Made by a program: the position numbers and the translations under genes
The notes under the pieces: model-generated
Seen by the model: the letters and a program-made list of their open reading frames with translations, nothing else
Databases searched by the model: none
What the model was told of the DNA's origin: nothing
Assembly: GCA_026724425.1 (NCBI GenBank)
Contig: JAIUCV010000023.1
Coordinates: forward strand, 3,596,001-3,660,000
Direction: 5' to 3'
DNA length: 64,000 bases
Source: Erythrophleum ivorense
Taxonomy: Eukaryota > Streptophyta > Magnoliopsida > Fabales > Fabaceae
Shown: positions 27,085 through 40,106 of the stretch, piece by piece
Layout of the letters: the number at the start of each line of letters is the position of its first letter
Numbering within the stretch: position 1 is the first letter of the stretch

Positions 27085-27560
27085 TTCTTAAGAGACAAAC
27101 TTGACACCATTCTCTTCATTAAGAAAAATGGAGATGATTCTTTGCTAGTTCATATTTATGTTGATGATATTATCTTTGTAAGTACTGATGAATCTCTATG
27201 AAAAGAAAATTTCAATATTATGAAAGGAGAATTTGAAATGAGTATGGTGGGAGAGATGAATTTCTTCTTTAATATTTAAATTAAGCAAACAAAAGAAGGA
27301 AATATCATCAGTTAAGCCAAATACACTAGAAAGCTTATCAAGAAGTTTGGCTTTAAATTCTACAAACCAATTAGAACACTTATGTGTCCATCAACAAATT
27401 TGGACAAGGATGAGAATGGCAAGGAGTTTGATAAAAAAGGTATAAAGATATGATTGGTTCATTACTTTATCTTACTACAAGTAGGCCGGATATTATGTTT
27501 AATGTTTGTAAGTATAATATGCAAGATTCTCGGCTAATCCCAAAGAATTAAATTACATTT
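27085..27560 (+). pseudogene. Copia reverse transcriptase fragment
   Basis: Conceptual reading in one frame gives the Ty1/copia catalytic box IYVDDIIF, then EFEMSMVGEMNFFF and IKQTKEGNI, which are hallmarks of the copia reverse transcriptase second half. A frameshift after about 27440 leads into SLLYLTTSRPDIMF, the start of the RNase H-proximal part. At least four in-frame stops and the frameshift show it is dead. The upstream half of pol, gag and LTRs are not seen. The wording is closest to Sirevirus-type copia elements, an inference from memory of the family. Confidence 0.8.
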
Positions 27561-27858
27561 CTATAAAAAGAATTATTAGCTTTGAGGTGATGAATGATGT
27601 TTATGTGAAGGAGACAATCCTAATTGAAAAGAAGGACCAACTTGACCAAAGTGCAAAGAAGGTTAAAAATAGTGACTATTCATTCAATCTTAAGGCATTT
27701 GTAATTGTGTATACTGATGTGGTTTGTTATGAAAACCCTTTTGAGGAGTAAGGGGAAGAGTCTAAGAAAGACTACAAACAGATGCTTATAGGAGGTGAGA
27801 CCTTAATAGATGGATCTTTAAGTGATAGCAATAAGGACTCACAGGACTCGTAGACCTA
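27561..27858 (+). other. Short stretch between copia and LINE fragments
   Basis: No motif recognised. It reads partly open and acidic and may be the 5' part of the LINE ORF1 that follows. Confidence 0.3.
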
Positions 27859-28915
27859 TTGGATGATGATGATAAGACTACGGCTATAGATGATGGGTTG
27901 GGCAAACTTGATAATACTACTATGGAACTTTACATAGTTGAATTAATGGAGAGAGGGTATGAATGGCTTGAGTTTATTCTCTCCTATAAGCTTGAGATAT
28001 GTTTGCAGAGACCATGGAGGCAGTTTTTGATCATTAAGCTTTTGAGACAATCCATAGGGTGCAAAGCTTTAAAAGTCATATTCAATTGATGTAGGCAAAA
28101 AATAGAGTTCTTACTCTAGTCAATTTGGGTAATAATTTCTTCTTGGTAAAATTTACTAGCCTTGATGATTTTGATTTTATTCTTATTGATCTATGCTCAC
28201 TATCTCATAATTCAAAAGTGGAGTCCTAACTTTAACCTAGATTTAGTTAGCATCAACAAGATAGTGACATGGGCTTGGATACTTAACCTTCCCATAAAGT
28301 ATTACGATGTAAACATTTTTTACCTACATATGTAATAGGTTCAATAAAATAGTTAAGGTTGTTTTTAACACTTATCTCCAATCTAGCTTTGTATTAAATT
28401 AGATCTAGAAAAGCCTCTTGTTCCCAATTTTAAGTTCAATGAGAGGATTTTTAAGCTTGAGTATGAAGGTTTACATCTATTATCTTCAATGTGGGAAGTT
28501 TGGACATTACTTGGAGGGCTATCTTAAAAAAGCAATTTTCATGGTTGGAGATGAGCTTGGCTTACTTGAGGAAGAGTTGGCAAATAATGGTTTTGACCAC
28601 TAACTCACCACTAGCAATTATGGCCCATGACAAGTAATTTAGAAGCCTTAATGATCTCAAAAGGTGAAGGACAAGGTTATCATGGTTCCAATGTAAGAAA
28701 TAATAAGATCTTAATTTGCGTTGCTTATAGGAATGAATGAGGATAATTCTATGGAAATTAATGCTAATAGTTATAGCAAAATTTTCAAATTTACATTACA
28801 ACATGTGGATAACAACAAAGTTGTTAAGGAGACAACTTTTTATGCTAGAGACAAACCAAATGATAATCCTAATGGGCTCAAGTTGATTACCAAAAAGCAA
28901 GCCCATCATAAATAG
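27859..28915 (+). pseudogene. L1-type LINE ORF1 remnant (DUF4283, zinc knuckle)
   Basis: The conceptual product carries RPWRQFLIIKLLRQSIGCKAL, then after frameshifts and stops WSPNFNLDLVSINKIVTW and IKYYDVNIFY, which match the plant LINE ORF1 domain DUF4283. Near 28470-28530 a zinc knuckle of the type CxxCGKFGHxxxxC reads YLQCGKFGHYLEGY. The first and last Cys are both Tyr, a single G-to-A change each, so the knuckle is dead. The 64-codon stretch at 28721-28915 may be the C-terminal tail. ORF1 normally packages LINE RNA. Confidence 0.75.
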
Positions 28916-29317
28916 ATTCAACATAGGCCCTTTGATAAAGAAGTGTAGAATCATGACCCATCATTTTTCAAGAAGTGACTACTACACTAGGCCATGGTAA
29001 AGAAAACATGCTAGTTCCTTTACATGACATAGAGGATTCCATTTAGGATCAAGGCCCTTTGTCTTTTTGTGCTTTGCCTCCCTCTTCAAACTTGGCATAT
29101 TAGTGAACCTTTTCAAACCCACCTCATCCTTCAAGTCTTTAACCATTATTAGGCCATCACTTAAAACCTTTGCTGCCCATGGCGAATTCTTCATGAGTGA
29201 CATGATGGACTAAGATTATGGCAACCTGAAGAATAGTGTTTCTTGCATGGAATAAACACCATACATGTACGAGGAAGATGAAATTAAGATGTAGGTTGCT
29301 TGACTCCCTTTGTTTTC
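28916..29317 (+). other. LINE region between ORF1 and ORF2
   Basis: Decayed sequence with short open stretches in several frames. It is probably the end of ORF1 and the linker to ORF2; no separate feature is visible. Confidence 0.35.
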
Positions 29318-29774
29318 AATGGTTAAAGGTTTGGTTTGGATTATAAGGGGTATCAGTGATGTCAACTTTCATTGTTATATGAGTCAAATGAAAGATTTGT
29401 ATTCTTTGGATTTGGTTGCCTTGGTTGAGACCTATAATGAAGGTGCAATGGCCAATAAGAAGTTTTAGAAATTAGGATTTAATGGGTGTCTTTCCATTCC
29501 TAATAATGGAAGATTGGGCAGCATTTAGGTTACTTGAAAAGCTCCTAGAGTTACAATTTCCATCCTTCATCACACCTCTCGGTTCATCCACATGCTTCTT
29601 AATAGTGACAATAGGAAGATTTTTCATTTCACATTAATTTATGCTATTCTTCACTTATATCATAGGGAACAGTTATGGTATTACCTCTTTGAAATGTCAA
29701 ATGCTATCACCTCCCCGTGGCTTATGGTTAGTGAATTTAACGATATTATGCATTCTGCAGAGCAAAAGGGTGGG
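29318..29774 (+). pseudogene. L1-type LINE ORF2 endonuclease, truncated
   Basis: Reading in one frame gives an exonuclease/endonuclease-fold domain: a start resembling the RG(I)S strand, then LVALVETYN with the metal-binding Glu, TISILHHTSRFIH, and near the end SPWLMVSEFNDIMHSAEQKGG, which matches the family consensus PWLVCGDFNDI. The catalytic Asp of GDFN is replaced by Glu (SEFN). There are at least three in-frame stops. The domain is cut at 29774, where a B LTR begins, and the reverse transcriptase half is not found elsewhere in the window. Confidence 0.75.
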
Positions 29775-32240
29775 TGTAGCGACCTTAATTCTCAATTACC
29801 ATGATTAGGCTTAATAGTACAATTAGTAATTGCACATCAAGATCTAAAGTCATTATAATTAATTAAGATAGGAGAAAGTGAAAAAATTTGAACTTTGATA
29901 TCATTAGGGTCATTAGTTAAACAACCATAACTAATTAAATCTATAAGTGATCATAATTATCATTTAAGACCTTTGATTCATCTTGCTACTGGTTTCAACT
30001 CATAAAAACCTCTTATAAACATTCCCAAGTCATTACACAACATTATCATAGTAAATCTCAAGGTCTCTAAGTCAAAAATGGGAGTTTGGAAACCTTTGCC
30101 ATAACTTGGACCTTCCTCGCTGCGGCTAAGTTGGTTACTAGAACTCAAAATTGAAATTTCACACCTTGTGCCACGGCTTGGGTTTTTCACGTTACGGTAG
30201 AATACTTTCAGGGACCTACTGTTCACATTTTTGTGAATCTTGTCACGGCGAGTTGGACCCTCGTCGTGACAGGCCTATGTGGTGCCATGGCAGAAAACAC
30301 CTTAGAACTAACTATAAAAAATTTCCTGATTTACATTACGATGGGCTATAACTGCGTCGCAGTAAAACTAGCTACTAGAACACTCATTCCTTGATTTTCT
30401 CAACTTGCACAATGGCTAAAAAATTTATGCCACAGAGGGGTTTCTTTCTATTACCCTCTCTGGGCAACTTTTTTATTTTGTGCCACAGTGAGATATCTCA
30501 CGTTGCAGTACTCCTTGGCTCTGCCTGACACCTGGCCACAACTCAACCCACTTTGGCCACAGCATGACCCTCTTCTGCATCATTTTTCCTTAAGTTTCAT
30601 CCTATACACTCTAACTCTCCTTTTAGTAACACTCTAAGGCCACTTTACCTTAATTTGTGAGGATCTAATAGCTTTCATCTAACTGGTTTACCCAACATAC
30701 CTATTATTACCAATTCAAGACTTAGGGGTTGATTCCTACTCATCAAACTATCATGCATCAGTAAATTTATGAAGTATTGATAGCAGCAAGATCCATAAGC
30801 AACTAATATTATCATTCATGGAGATATAAAAGTATGCTCTCAAGAGTCATCATACATTCATACTAAAGAGGTTCCATATCAAATATAAATAAGTACATAC
30901 ACCAAATGTGTATAAGGCTTAACTCCCTATTAGATATATCATAGGTTAATAAAATACAAAATACCTACACTTGGCAATATGATTACATGATGATGCTATA
31001 CAAGAGAACAACAAAATCATCATCTACCCTAAATTAACTTAACCTAAGTGTAGCTTCCCATACAAGGCCTCAGCTCATGGATGTGTATCCACTTGCTTTC
31101 CTTTATCCTTACCTGAAGAGCTTTCACCTAAAAGTATTATCCCATGAAATAAGGTAAGATGCAAATCTCAGTAACCAAAGGCAAATTCCATTCATATATT
31201 CTAATTTAATCAACATATGTGCATAAGATCAGGAAGGCATCAAAAAATATACTAGTCATATCAGTAAATGAAATAATTAAGCTATCAGTAACTATTATCC
31301 CATACTAGCAATCACATATTCACATGTTAAAGGTCATTAACACTGGAAAGAGTTGTCCACAGTGCCAACTCTCTAATGAGAACAACTTGGGCTCAGTGCA
31401 TATAAGGGTCTGATCATAACTCGGTGTCCGATCGAAGCATGATGCACGGGTGGCAGCTATACCACAGCTCTCCTATGGACTCACAAGGTGCAAACACAAT
31501 ATATCAGATAGCTTACAATTCATTATGTATTTCAAAATTATACATATACAGCAAATATAAAATTAAAATAGATATATGCATGGACTTTAATATTAACCCT
31601 GGTTACCTCACTTGTAGACAATTCCTTGAAAGCCAATAACAATGCTACTCAGAATATGAACACAAAATTAGACCATTACCATTCCTATTCATTAATTTAT
31701 AGCAGCAAACAAGTACCTAAAGAATTAAAATACTAATGGCTGGCTAGAGGACACTTACCCAACCATTATAAGTTTCTAATTTTGGATTTGATTGTTCTCA
31801 CACCAGTAACTTCAGAATATCACTTCAAATTCTAGGTAATTTCACACAGAATTAATACCCATACTGCAAATCAACTATGGGGGTCCTAAACTAACAAAAA
31901 AAGTCAAAATGAAGAGTTTATACTTACCTAGCAACTCTCCTAGCCTTAACCTCCGAAAATCCACCATGTAAACACCAAACAACAAGTTTCAATTTTGGGT
32001 GGAAAATGAAAATGCTCTAAATGAGAAACCAATTAGTTCAAATTGAAGAAAAAGAAGAAAGGATTAAGTTATATATAAGTTACCTTGGCTAAATCTTGCT
32101 CTAAAAGTGAGAAATGATGAAATTTTGTCGCTAATCCTCGCCTCCCTTTTTTGGACCTCTGAAATTCCCCTTTGCTTCTTATATTTTTTGCAAAATGGAA
32201 AGGGAAGGTTAAAGTAAAGTTAGGGTTTAGATGGGTTATA
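29775..32240 (-). mobile_element. B-family LTR (B2), truncated
   Basis: The left edge TGTAGCGACC aligns with TGTGACAACC of the young B copies. The body aligns with 52178-55029, including decayed GC-rich blocks near 30090-30560 and the TATA region near 32065. On the right it stops abruptly where an A LTR starts (TGTAACACCA), losing the last several hundred bases including the TGTAACACCCC start. It cuts the LINE ORF2 at 29774. It may be the 3' LTR of a B element whose interior partly survives at 37531 onward. Confidence 0.7.
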
Positions 32241-32378
32241 TGTAACACCATAATTTCTACCTTGCCTTCTATCATTTCTAAGTCTCATGTCATGAATTGC
32301 ATAAGGGAATAAGAAAAATGACATTAAAATAATGCATTTCTTTGCATTATGTAGTGTAAAAATTTTTCATCCAGTGTC

Positions 32379-34691
32379 TAACGGGTTGTGTCGTGCAACC
32401 CTCAAAATAAAACTAAGTTGAATATTATATGCAATATAGGGCACAACCTAGGTCATCTCTCTTAGAAATGGAATTCAATGCTTAATTAGGTTTTTTAAGT
32501 GTTAAAGGATTCTAGAACTACCTAATTTAGGGGGGTTTTTGATCTAAATAGACTAACTAGAATTAAATTGAATTAAAGTTCCTAAACTCTACCTAATTGC
32601 ATGAATTATGGTTGATAATGACTTATGACTAGCTTTAGATTCATCCCTTGGTATCCACTATCCTTATCCTAATCCAATTATAATTAATTCTGGTCTAAGA
32701 GTCCTTAATTATGTCCACGACAAATGTATCTTGAGTTACCATTAAATTACTAATTCTTGTGATTAAGATCTATGAACGATTGAATTGAATGATTAATTGA
32801 TCAATTAGCCTCTGAATTAACACCCTAGGAGATTCAATTAACCAATTAAACTCTAATGGATCCTCAAATTAGACAATTAAACACTCAATCTCTCACATGC
32901 ATTTCATCAAACACCTTGACTGTATACATGGATAATTGTAGGAAATTGAAAAATCTAGCACTAATTTAATCAAATAATCAGTCAAACAATATCCTAATTA
33001 GTATTACAATTACACAAATTCCTAATCAAATACAACTTAACCAAGCTTGTACAAGAAAAAGAAAAAGTGTAGGACAGTAAGAAATTCTTAGCCAAAATTT
33101 TGAGTTCTTCTTTATGGAAGCTTCTCCAAAGACTTCTTCCAAGCTAATCACAATCTTCAATTAAGCTCTCATGGAGGTGGAAGAAAAATGGAGGAAAATG
33201 GCTACGACGTGATGGGGATGGACGCTAGAGTGTGTATGGAATGTGGTGTTCGAATGAATGGAATGTGTGTGATTTTAACGTGAATACCTCCTCCCTGATG
33301 CCACCATGAGTGCATTTTAATCTTTTCATGTGGTTTCTTTTATTTTCATGTGCTTAGCCTTCTCATTCCTTCATTGCTTGTAGCTTTTGTCTCTTTTATT
33401 ATATATGAATCTCGTGCTTCCTCTTTTATTTATATAAGTGTGGACCTCACTTGTCATGCCGAAGTGTTGAATATAATAAATCAAAATGCATGCTTCGTGC
33501 TGTCCTTGAGTCCACAATGCAGCTTCTTCTTCTCTTCTTGCATGCTTATTTCTTCTTTCTCTCTGTGCTCTATCCAGCTCATCTTCCTTCACGTAAGAAC
33601 GTGTAACTTCTTCTTCTTTCCAACGTTATCCATGTTCTGCTCTTCATTTTACTATTCACTTATTCTGGCCATTGCTTTCTTTCACGTAGAGTCTTCATTT
33701 CTCTTCTCTAGCTCGCAGCATTGTTCTTCTTTCCCTGCCTCTGTTTCTAGTTTCATATGAAATGCTGATGCTTGTGTATGGTGAGCCTGGAGTCCATGCA
33801 AGCTCTTTTCTACGTAGAACCCAACTTGAGCCTCTCTTTTTTTCTTCTGTTCTGGCCATATTCAACTCGTGCAACTTGTGGCTTCTACGTTTCTCATGTC
33901 AGCTACTATTCACGCGAGCTACTATTTGCATGTTTCTTCTTATCTTAACACGTAAGTTGCCTCATTCTTCCCTTCAAGCTTCTTCATGTCTCGTGTTGCT
34001 TCTACCTAGTAACTTGTCCAGCTGAGAGCTCTTTCATCATGTGCTACAGCTAGGCTTCCTCTCGAATCCACATAATATTCAAGCTTCATGTCCACGTGTT
34101 TTCCTTCTTCGTGTCATCTTCTTTGCATTTTTATTCAGCTTCAGCTAGTTGCTTCATCTTACGTGGACTCTTATACGTGTTGGCTCAGACGTGAAAGCTT
34201 CTCTATCCAGAATGTGGCTTTTTCTTTGTGCAGCTGCATTGTAACGTGTTTGGCAACCTTTCTCTCCTCTTCTTCTCATCTTTTCCATGTTAAACCTAAG
34301 CACTTTCACTCCACAACAACTCATGCTTCCTCCTCTGTTTTCTCCTTGCTTCTTTCTCCATCTCCGTTACATGAGTGTGATGAATATCATTTATTCTTTC
34401 CTTCAAATTCACATATAAAGTCTTCATCTCTTCTTCAATTCAATTTCCCACTCAAGCTATTTGCCCATACAAAATTCTACACAAAAGAATGGAAAATATT
34501 AAATAGAATTATCCACAAAATTATTTAAAAGAAATTCATGCATCAAAATTCAATAATTTTGTCAATTAATTTATAAAGTGCATAAATAGCTAATGAAATC
34601 AAATTCTATCTAATTAAACTTTTAGAGTCATATTTTGTCATCAAAATGACTAAGTTAAGAGGATTAATATGTATAAAAATCATGCATATCA
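32379..34691 (-). mobile_element. C-family 3' LTR (C2)
   Basis: On the minus strand it starts TGATATGCATG at 34691, directly after a polypurine tract, and ends near 32379 (TAACGGG, probably a decayed TG end). It aligns with C1 and C3 through GGTTGTGTCG and CCTCAAAATAAAACTA at one end and the CATATTTTG/TTAAGAGG block at the other. U3 is rich in ACGT cores (33205-34250). The 136-, 87- and 146-codon ORFs at 33350-34528 are on the opposite strand of this pyrimidine-rich U3 and I do not accept them. Confidence 0.75.
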
Positions 34692-35218
34692 AATTCCCCC
34701 ACACTTAAACCTTTGCATTCCTGGGAAAAACTGAAGATCAAAAGAAAAAAAAAAACTAATGGAAAGGAAAGTGTAGAAATCACAAGCTGAGGACTAATCA
34801 CAACTCTTCAACACTTCAACAATCAAAGTTAACTTCACTTGCATCAAGAAATAAGTTCCATGGCAATTTCATTTGAAAAGAATGAATTGAAAATCATAGC
34901 CTCTTACATGGATTAGTGTTTATTCTCAACTTTCAAGTGTTTAGGTAATGTGTTTCACTCAAACTTCACCTATCCAAGTTCACTACCATAGGCTTGTCAA
35001 GCTTCTAAATCTCCACCACTCATGTCAAATGCAAGACACCAATCAAAGGACTTTATTTAGGGTTGTAATGGGGCTAGGGAATGAAATGAATGGATACAAA
35101 AACAAGGGGAAAACAAACATTTAATCCATGCAAATGATACTAATATGGAAATCTATGGATGTTAGATAGAGGAAAAAAATAACTTTAGACTAGTTTAGGC
35201 ATGCCCATGACTCAAAAA
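34692..35218 (-). mobile_element. C-family internal 3' end with polypurine tract
   Basis: The minus strand reads AAGTGTGGGGGAATT just before the LTR start, a polypurine tract context common in plant gypsy elements. About 510 bp of non-coding internal sequence follow and resemble the region after 63500 in C3, such as TTGATGCAAGTGAAG against TTGATTCAAGTGAAG at 63936. The rest of this element, including its 5' LTR, is gone. Confidence 0.65.
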
Positions 35219-37530
35219 GCAATCAAAAATTAACTTAGGTCAATCTGGACGCCTAATACTGGATAGAAATTTTAAAATTTTATATCTCCCTCTCTAGATA
35301 TCCGAATGAGGTGCTTCCAATTAACACAATTCTTTGGGATATCTAGTTTCTCCCTATAAAATTTTGTGACAATTGGACATCATTTGCCCCTTAAGTGACA
35401 AAATTTAATTTCAGACCAGTGTGAACAGTACCCTGAACCAAAATCAGAAAATTTCTTAACTTTGAAAATTCATCAAATATTCCATAGACCCCTAAAAATT
35501 CTACACTTTAGCTTCCCAAAAAGGTCTCAACAAGATCTAGATGCATGCCAAATCTTAGATCAAGAAGACTTCATTTGGACAAAAAATAGTATAGGTTTCC
35601 AATATAGTTAATTTTGGTCCATATTAGATACCAAATGTGTCCAAATGGTTTCTCTTAATGTTTGGTATTTCTTGGGCAAGTTTAAAAGCATAAATATGAC
35701 TTTTATAAACTGCCCAAGTGGTCCAAAACCTCGTGCATCTCAATTTGGCCATTCCACTTTCCATTTATACATGTATTTCCATAATGCAAATTTGCCATTA
35801 CATGTCCAAAATGCACATTTCCATATATACAACCTTAAACTTCATTTGTACATGATACATTAGCATAATTATATATGTTCATAATATCATAGAATATATA
35901 CAACCATGGATTACAACATTGCCATTTATATGGCTTTAAAGAAACAAAATTTCTATACTTTTGATGTCATGCTCTCATCTCTCTAGTGGTTGGCTCCTAT
36001 TTCCTTGTTTTCTTAGTCCACCTAGCATGTTTGAATATTGAAGAGGAGGGAATCAGATTCAATGAATCTCAATAGCTTATCTCCCTTTCAATCACACATA
36101 AAAGATATAAAATAAGTCTCATAAATGTATGCATGGGTATATTGACATGTGCAATCATTCAAGAGATATTTTCAACATTTGAGCAAGTCATGCATAGCAT
36201 ACATAGGCTTGCCAAGTAAGTGGATTAGCCTCACCCATTCACTTATGGATTTTGGACTTGCCTCACCCATTCTTTAAGAGGTTTTTAACTCAACCTTACT
36301 TTTGGGAGTCAACCTCACTTTTAGGAGACTTTTTACTTTGTCTAACCAATCTTAATGGTTCTTGGCTCATCTTCACCATGGCTAAGGGTTCTTGGCTTCA
36401 CCACACTCAAGCAAATCCAAGTAAACATCATAAACATCATTTGAAAATATAATGCATCATCATGGTACCATGGAGTAAGAGCTTATGCTAGAACATTTTT
36501 CATGGCTTAAAATACACATACACACATTTAAAGACAAGCCAAGCATACATTCATGCATGAGAGAAAGAGGAGTAAGCTACCTTGGATGCAACTACACACT
36601 TTTTCTCTTGAATTTGCTCTCTTTTCCTTGGCCTCACATACATAAAGGTGTGGGAATGATTTCTCTTGGCCTAAACACAATTTATGGAAACCAATTATGT
36701 TCATGGAATTAATTCTAAGGCCACATATCTTCCTTAAATACTAACTTGATCTATAAACCCTTTTGTGGTTCTAAAAACGCACCTAATGAAGCAACACCCA
36801 TCAAATAAATTCTAGGCTCCATTCTGTCCTTTTATATATGATTCTTGACTCTTTTTAAGCTTTTTGGATCATAATACAATTAAAACAAAGAGCCTAACTA
36901 CATGTTACTTCTTTAGGTCATATTATGGAACATAAGGCACCAATTCATTCTCTAGGCTTCCTAAATTTTTTCCAAGGCTTCTCTTCATTTTTACTCATCA
37001 TATGTGACTCAAAAATGGGCTTGAAAAATTTAAAACTCTCTTTAGGTATCCAAACAATTGAAACAAAGAGCCTAACTACATGTTGCTTTGTTTTCTTGAT
37101 GGAGGAAGCACATGGGGAGACTTCTAGGGATCTTAGGAGCTCATTTAAACTTTCATTTAGGCATAAAAATTAAGGTATCAAGTCAGATTTTACAAGGAGT
37201 ACATGAAACCCTAGAATTTTTATCTTGAATTTCTATGGTTATTTGTTAATTCTCTTTGCATATTCTTATTCTCCACACTCTTTTTCCTAAGATTTACCCT
37301 TGGTTCTACCTAAAATCCAAGCCCTCCTATTGCTTCTTGAGTGGGGCAAAACATGGAGAGAAGAAGAGCAAGGGGTAGCAATCACGAAAAGAGAAATTAC
37401 CTTGTTTTTTCTTGTTTTCTCACTTGAATCTTCCCTTCTTTGGCCTCCTCTCTTCAAATCTGAATTTTTCCTTAATTTCTCCCTTAAAACAGATCCATAT
37501 ACTTCAATATAATCATAGAAATAAAGGAAA

Positions 37531-39761
37531 ATTGTCACACCTACACTATGCATACGCTATAACTTACCATATGGAAGGATCTTGTACTACTAACAGAAGA
37601 CCTTGTTAACAAGGTCTTAAGTTTTACAAAGCAAAATCCAAGATCCTGTCGATAAGGTTTTTAATTCCATAGTGTAAAGTCCAAAATCTTGTCAATAAGA
37701 TCCTAGACCCAAAAGGATAATTGTCTTACCTAGACGACCTTCATCATTTTCACAAAAAAACCATTAGTTGATAATGTTAATATGCTAGAATTACTTCCAA
37801 GATTATGATAATCAGTTTCATGCAAACGCAATTATAAGAGTTTACTTGTACAGGGAGTTCGGTAGCCCTAATAAACATTATAGCTAACTTACAGTAAATT
37901 CCTCATGTGAAATATTTATACAAAACCTATGAGGAGGTAGTAAACAATGCTAAGTGTTCAATTAAAGTCAAACTTTCAGCATTTAACATTATTTAGGGGA
38001 AATTACAATAACTATAGCCACTACAGTCTTCAGATTGGTTTAGTTATCCTCTGTTGGTTGGACTCTATCTGTAGCATGGATATTACCTGAAAAATAGTTA
38101 GCTTTATAATGAGATATGATCCTAGTAGAAAACAATGGATTCATGGTTTACACATATAAAGAACACTAAATAAGAATACTTTGATGCACCATTCGGTACA
38201 GGAGCATGCAAATCCCAAGATAGCAGTGTACATTTGTTCATTAGGCTATTATACTTCGGTCATTGGCCAATAACAGTGATCTAGTACTCAAGAGAGTCAC
38301 ATTAGTGGGCATATATGTAGCCATGCATAGCATACAAAATTTGGAACATCATTCAGTACAATTATGTATGTAAACAGATGGAATGCCATGTTAACTACCT
38401 ATTTTGTCATTGTTATTCTGTTGCGTTATTCCTTAGCTCTTGCTGTCCCAATTGCCTTCCTAAATTTCAATCACGCATTACCTTAATTAAGAATGAGTCA
38501 CAGTTAATGTTTATATTGCAATTAGACTACTAATCCCCTTGTACGAAATTTCTAAACCCTTTTCGTTAGTTGATGACTGGAATTCCTAATTGTAAACAAT
38601 CACATCTTTGTTTTCTTTTCTTTCTCATTAATTAGTTACTATCTAAGTTATTCATGTGTGGTCTAGTGCTTTGAAGTTAAGTTCTGATTCCTTATTTTCA
38701 AGCTTGATTATCTAGTTTTCCATACAAATTCACACTACACTGGTAAGAAATGAAAGCTACCATAGTCTCAATTTAACTACATTTTTGGACCTGTTTTTGT
38801 GAAATTTCTTTCCTCCACTAAATGACCTCCAAAAATCATAAAAATTGGTAGAATAACCCCTTATTATGTTAATCATAAGCCACAAAAATAGGTTTTAAGA
38901 ATTCCCAAGGATAACTTCCAAACACCTACTATTTTGGCCACTACCTCAGTTGAGCTCACTGTACACTGCCCTTGCTATTTCTGGCTTTGTTATCCCACCA
39001 AATGAGTTCAGAAAATTCTAAGACTTTGCAGACCTAAAGTTTACATCTTAGCTACCTCCCTACCAAATTTCATGCACTAATTATTTCATTTACCCATTTA
39101 ACAAAATTCTTTATGAAATCAGCCCCAAGCTGTCCCACCCAGAAGCTAAATTGAATTAGTGGGTTGTTTCTTTGATCTACCTTGTTCCAAAAATTTTGTA
39201 ATTTTCCAATTTCAAGTATAAAGAATGGATAACCTATTATAAAAAGTTTGGTTTTAAAATCCTTTTCTAACTAATTCTACAAAAGGAAAAATGTTTCAGT
39301 CTAGAACAAGGAAGCAACTTAGAACTTACCCTTTATGGAGTCCTTGTATCTTGGTTTATCTTTTCATCTCTCCTCTTCTATGGCTATCTGAGTTTTCTTC
39401 TCCCTTCTTACCATTACTTCTCTTGGCCTAAAGTGAATTAAGGAGATCATCATCATACTAGGTAGCTCATGCTTCATGGCAGCTCATGCTTCTCATCTTC
39501 TATTCGATGCATGTTTAGGTTTCCTCATTCTAAATTACTTAAGCTATTCATTTACATGCAAATTTTCATCCTTAGCTCCTCCATAGCTGAATGCACTACC
39601 TAAGGTAATCAAATGTCATCTACCACATATACTCACACTTCTTACACAAGGAAGCATAAGGTGACATTGGTATTTAATTCCCACATCCAAGGAAGAAGCA
39701 AGCCGTGGTCAATTACCATTTATGTATATGAATGCACCGCTTAAGGTAATGAGATGCCATT
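37531..39761 (-). other. Non-coding element interior, possibly of a B-type element
   Basis: This begins after the broken edge of A5 and ends at the TRIM LTR. It holds a dyad motif cluster like that in the B element interior, which suggests it is the surviving interior of B2. The part from about 38700 to 39500 looks more like a diverged Tekay-type LTR on the minus strand. No coding region is supported. The assignment is weak. Confidence 0.35.
37599..37702. repeat. Dyad-symmetric motif cluster, copy 2
   Basis: Three units start at 37599, 37642 and 37685, exactly 43 bp apart. The first, GACCTTGTTAACAAGGTC, is a perfect 18-bp palindrome; the other two are imperfect. Confidence 0.75.
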
Positions 39762-39947
39762 TGTAAAGTCCCACATCGGTTAGAAGGGGCCTGTGGCTAG
39801 CCCATATAAGTGGGGGAGAATTCCTCCCATTAAGGCGCACTTTTCCTGTGAGTTAAGCGGGAAGGGACAAACCCTAACGAATCGGGAAGGCAGGGTCAAC
39901 GATCCACAAACTGGGAAGGAAGGGACAATACCTTGGTGGCTCTATAT
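39762..39947 (+). mobile_element. TRIM-like 5' LTR
   Basis: It begins TGTAAAGTCCCACATCGG and ends near GGCTCTATA, about 186 bp, followed by a primer-binding site. It is roughly 87% identical by eye to 48513-48699. CATATAAG near 39803 is a possible TATA box. It is unrelated to the 3.6-kb LTR at the other end of the gag-pol region, which makes the element a composite. Confidence 0.75.
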
Positions 39948-39951
39948 TTAT

Positions 39952-39963
39952 TGGTATCAGAGC
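39952..39963 (+). promoter_or_regulatory. tRNA-Met primer-binding site
   Basis: TGGTATCAGAGC is the exact plant initiator tRNA-Met complement. The wider block TTTATTGGTATCAGAGCAA is shared, with one change, with 48442-48460. Confidence 0.9.
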
Positions 39964-40106
39964 AAAGGTTCAGGCTTTAATTGTGGGTTGTGGCTTGTGT
40001 TTGTGAGTTGCCAAGATGTATATAAGCTTATTTATGGATGATTGAGTGCATGGCAGTGGCGTGTGTCCTTATTATGTACTAAAGCATGTTTATATGTTTC
40101 AGAAAG

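Larger units (their letters stand above)
32241..37530 (-). mobile_element. A-family LTR (A5), inverted, broken by C2
   Basis: The left edge TGTAACACCATA is the reverse complement of the A LTR end TATGGTGTTACA. Pieces are 32241-32378 and about 35219-37530, with the C2 fragment between. The second piece follows the reverse of 45500-47800, including the CCAAAAGTC-type array in reverse at about 36225-36415. About 500 bp of the LTR is missing at the C2 junction and about 730 bp at the U3 start, so two deletions have occurred. The right boundary is approximate. Confidence 0.65.

Noticed and set aside
33350..34528. Three ORFs of 136, 87 and 146 codons rich in Ser, Phe and Leu
   Set aside because: They lie on the strand opposite to the purine-rich U3 of the C2 LTR, and the same kind of ORF appears at 49039-50105 in C3. 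They look like products of pyrimidine-rich DNA, not membrane proteins.
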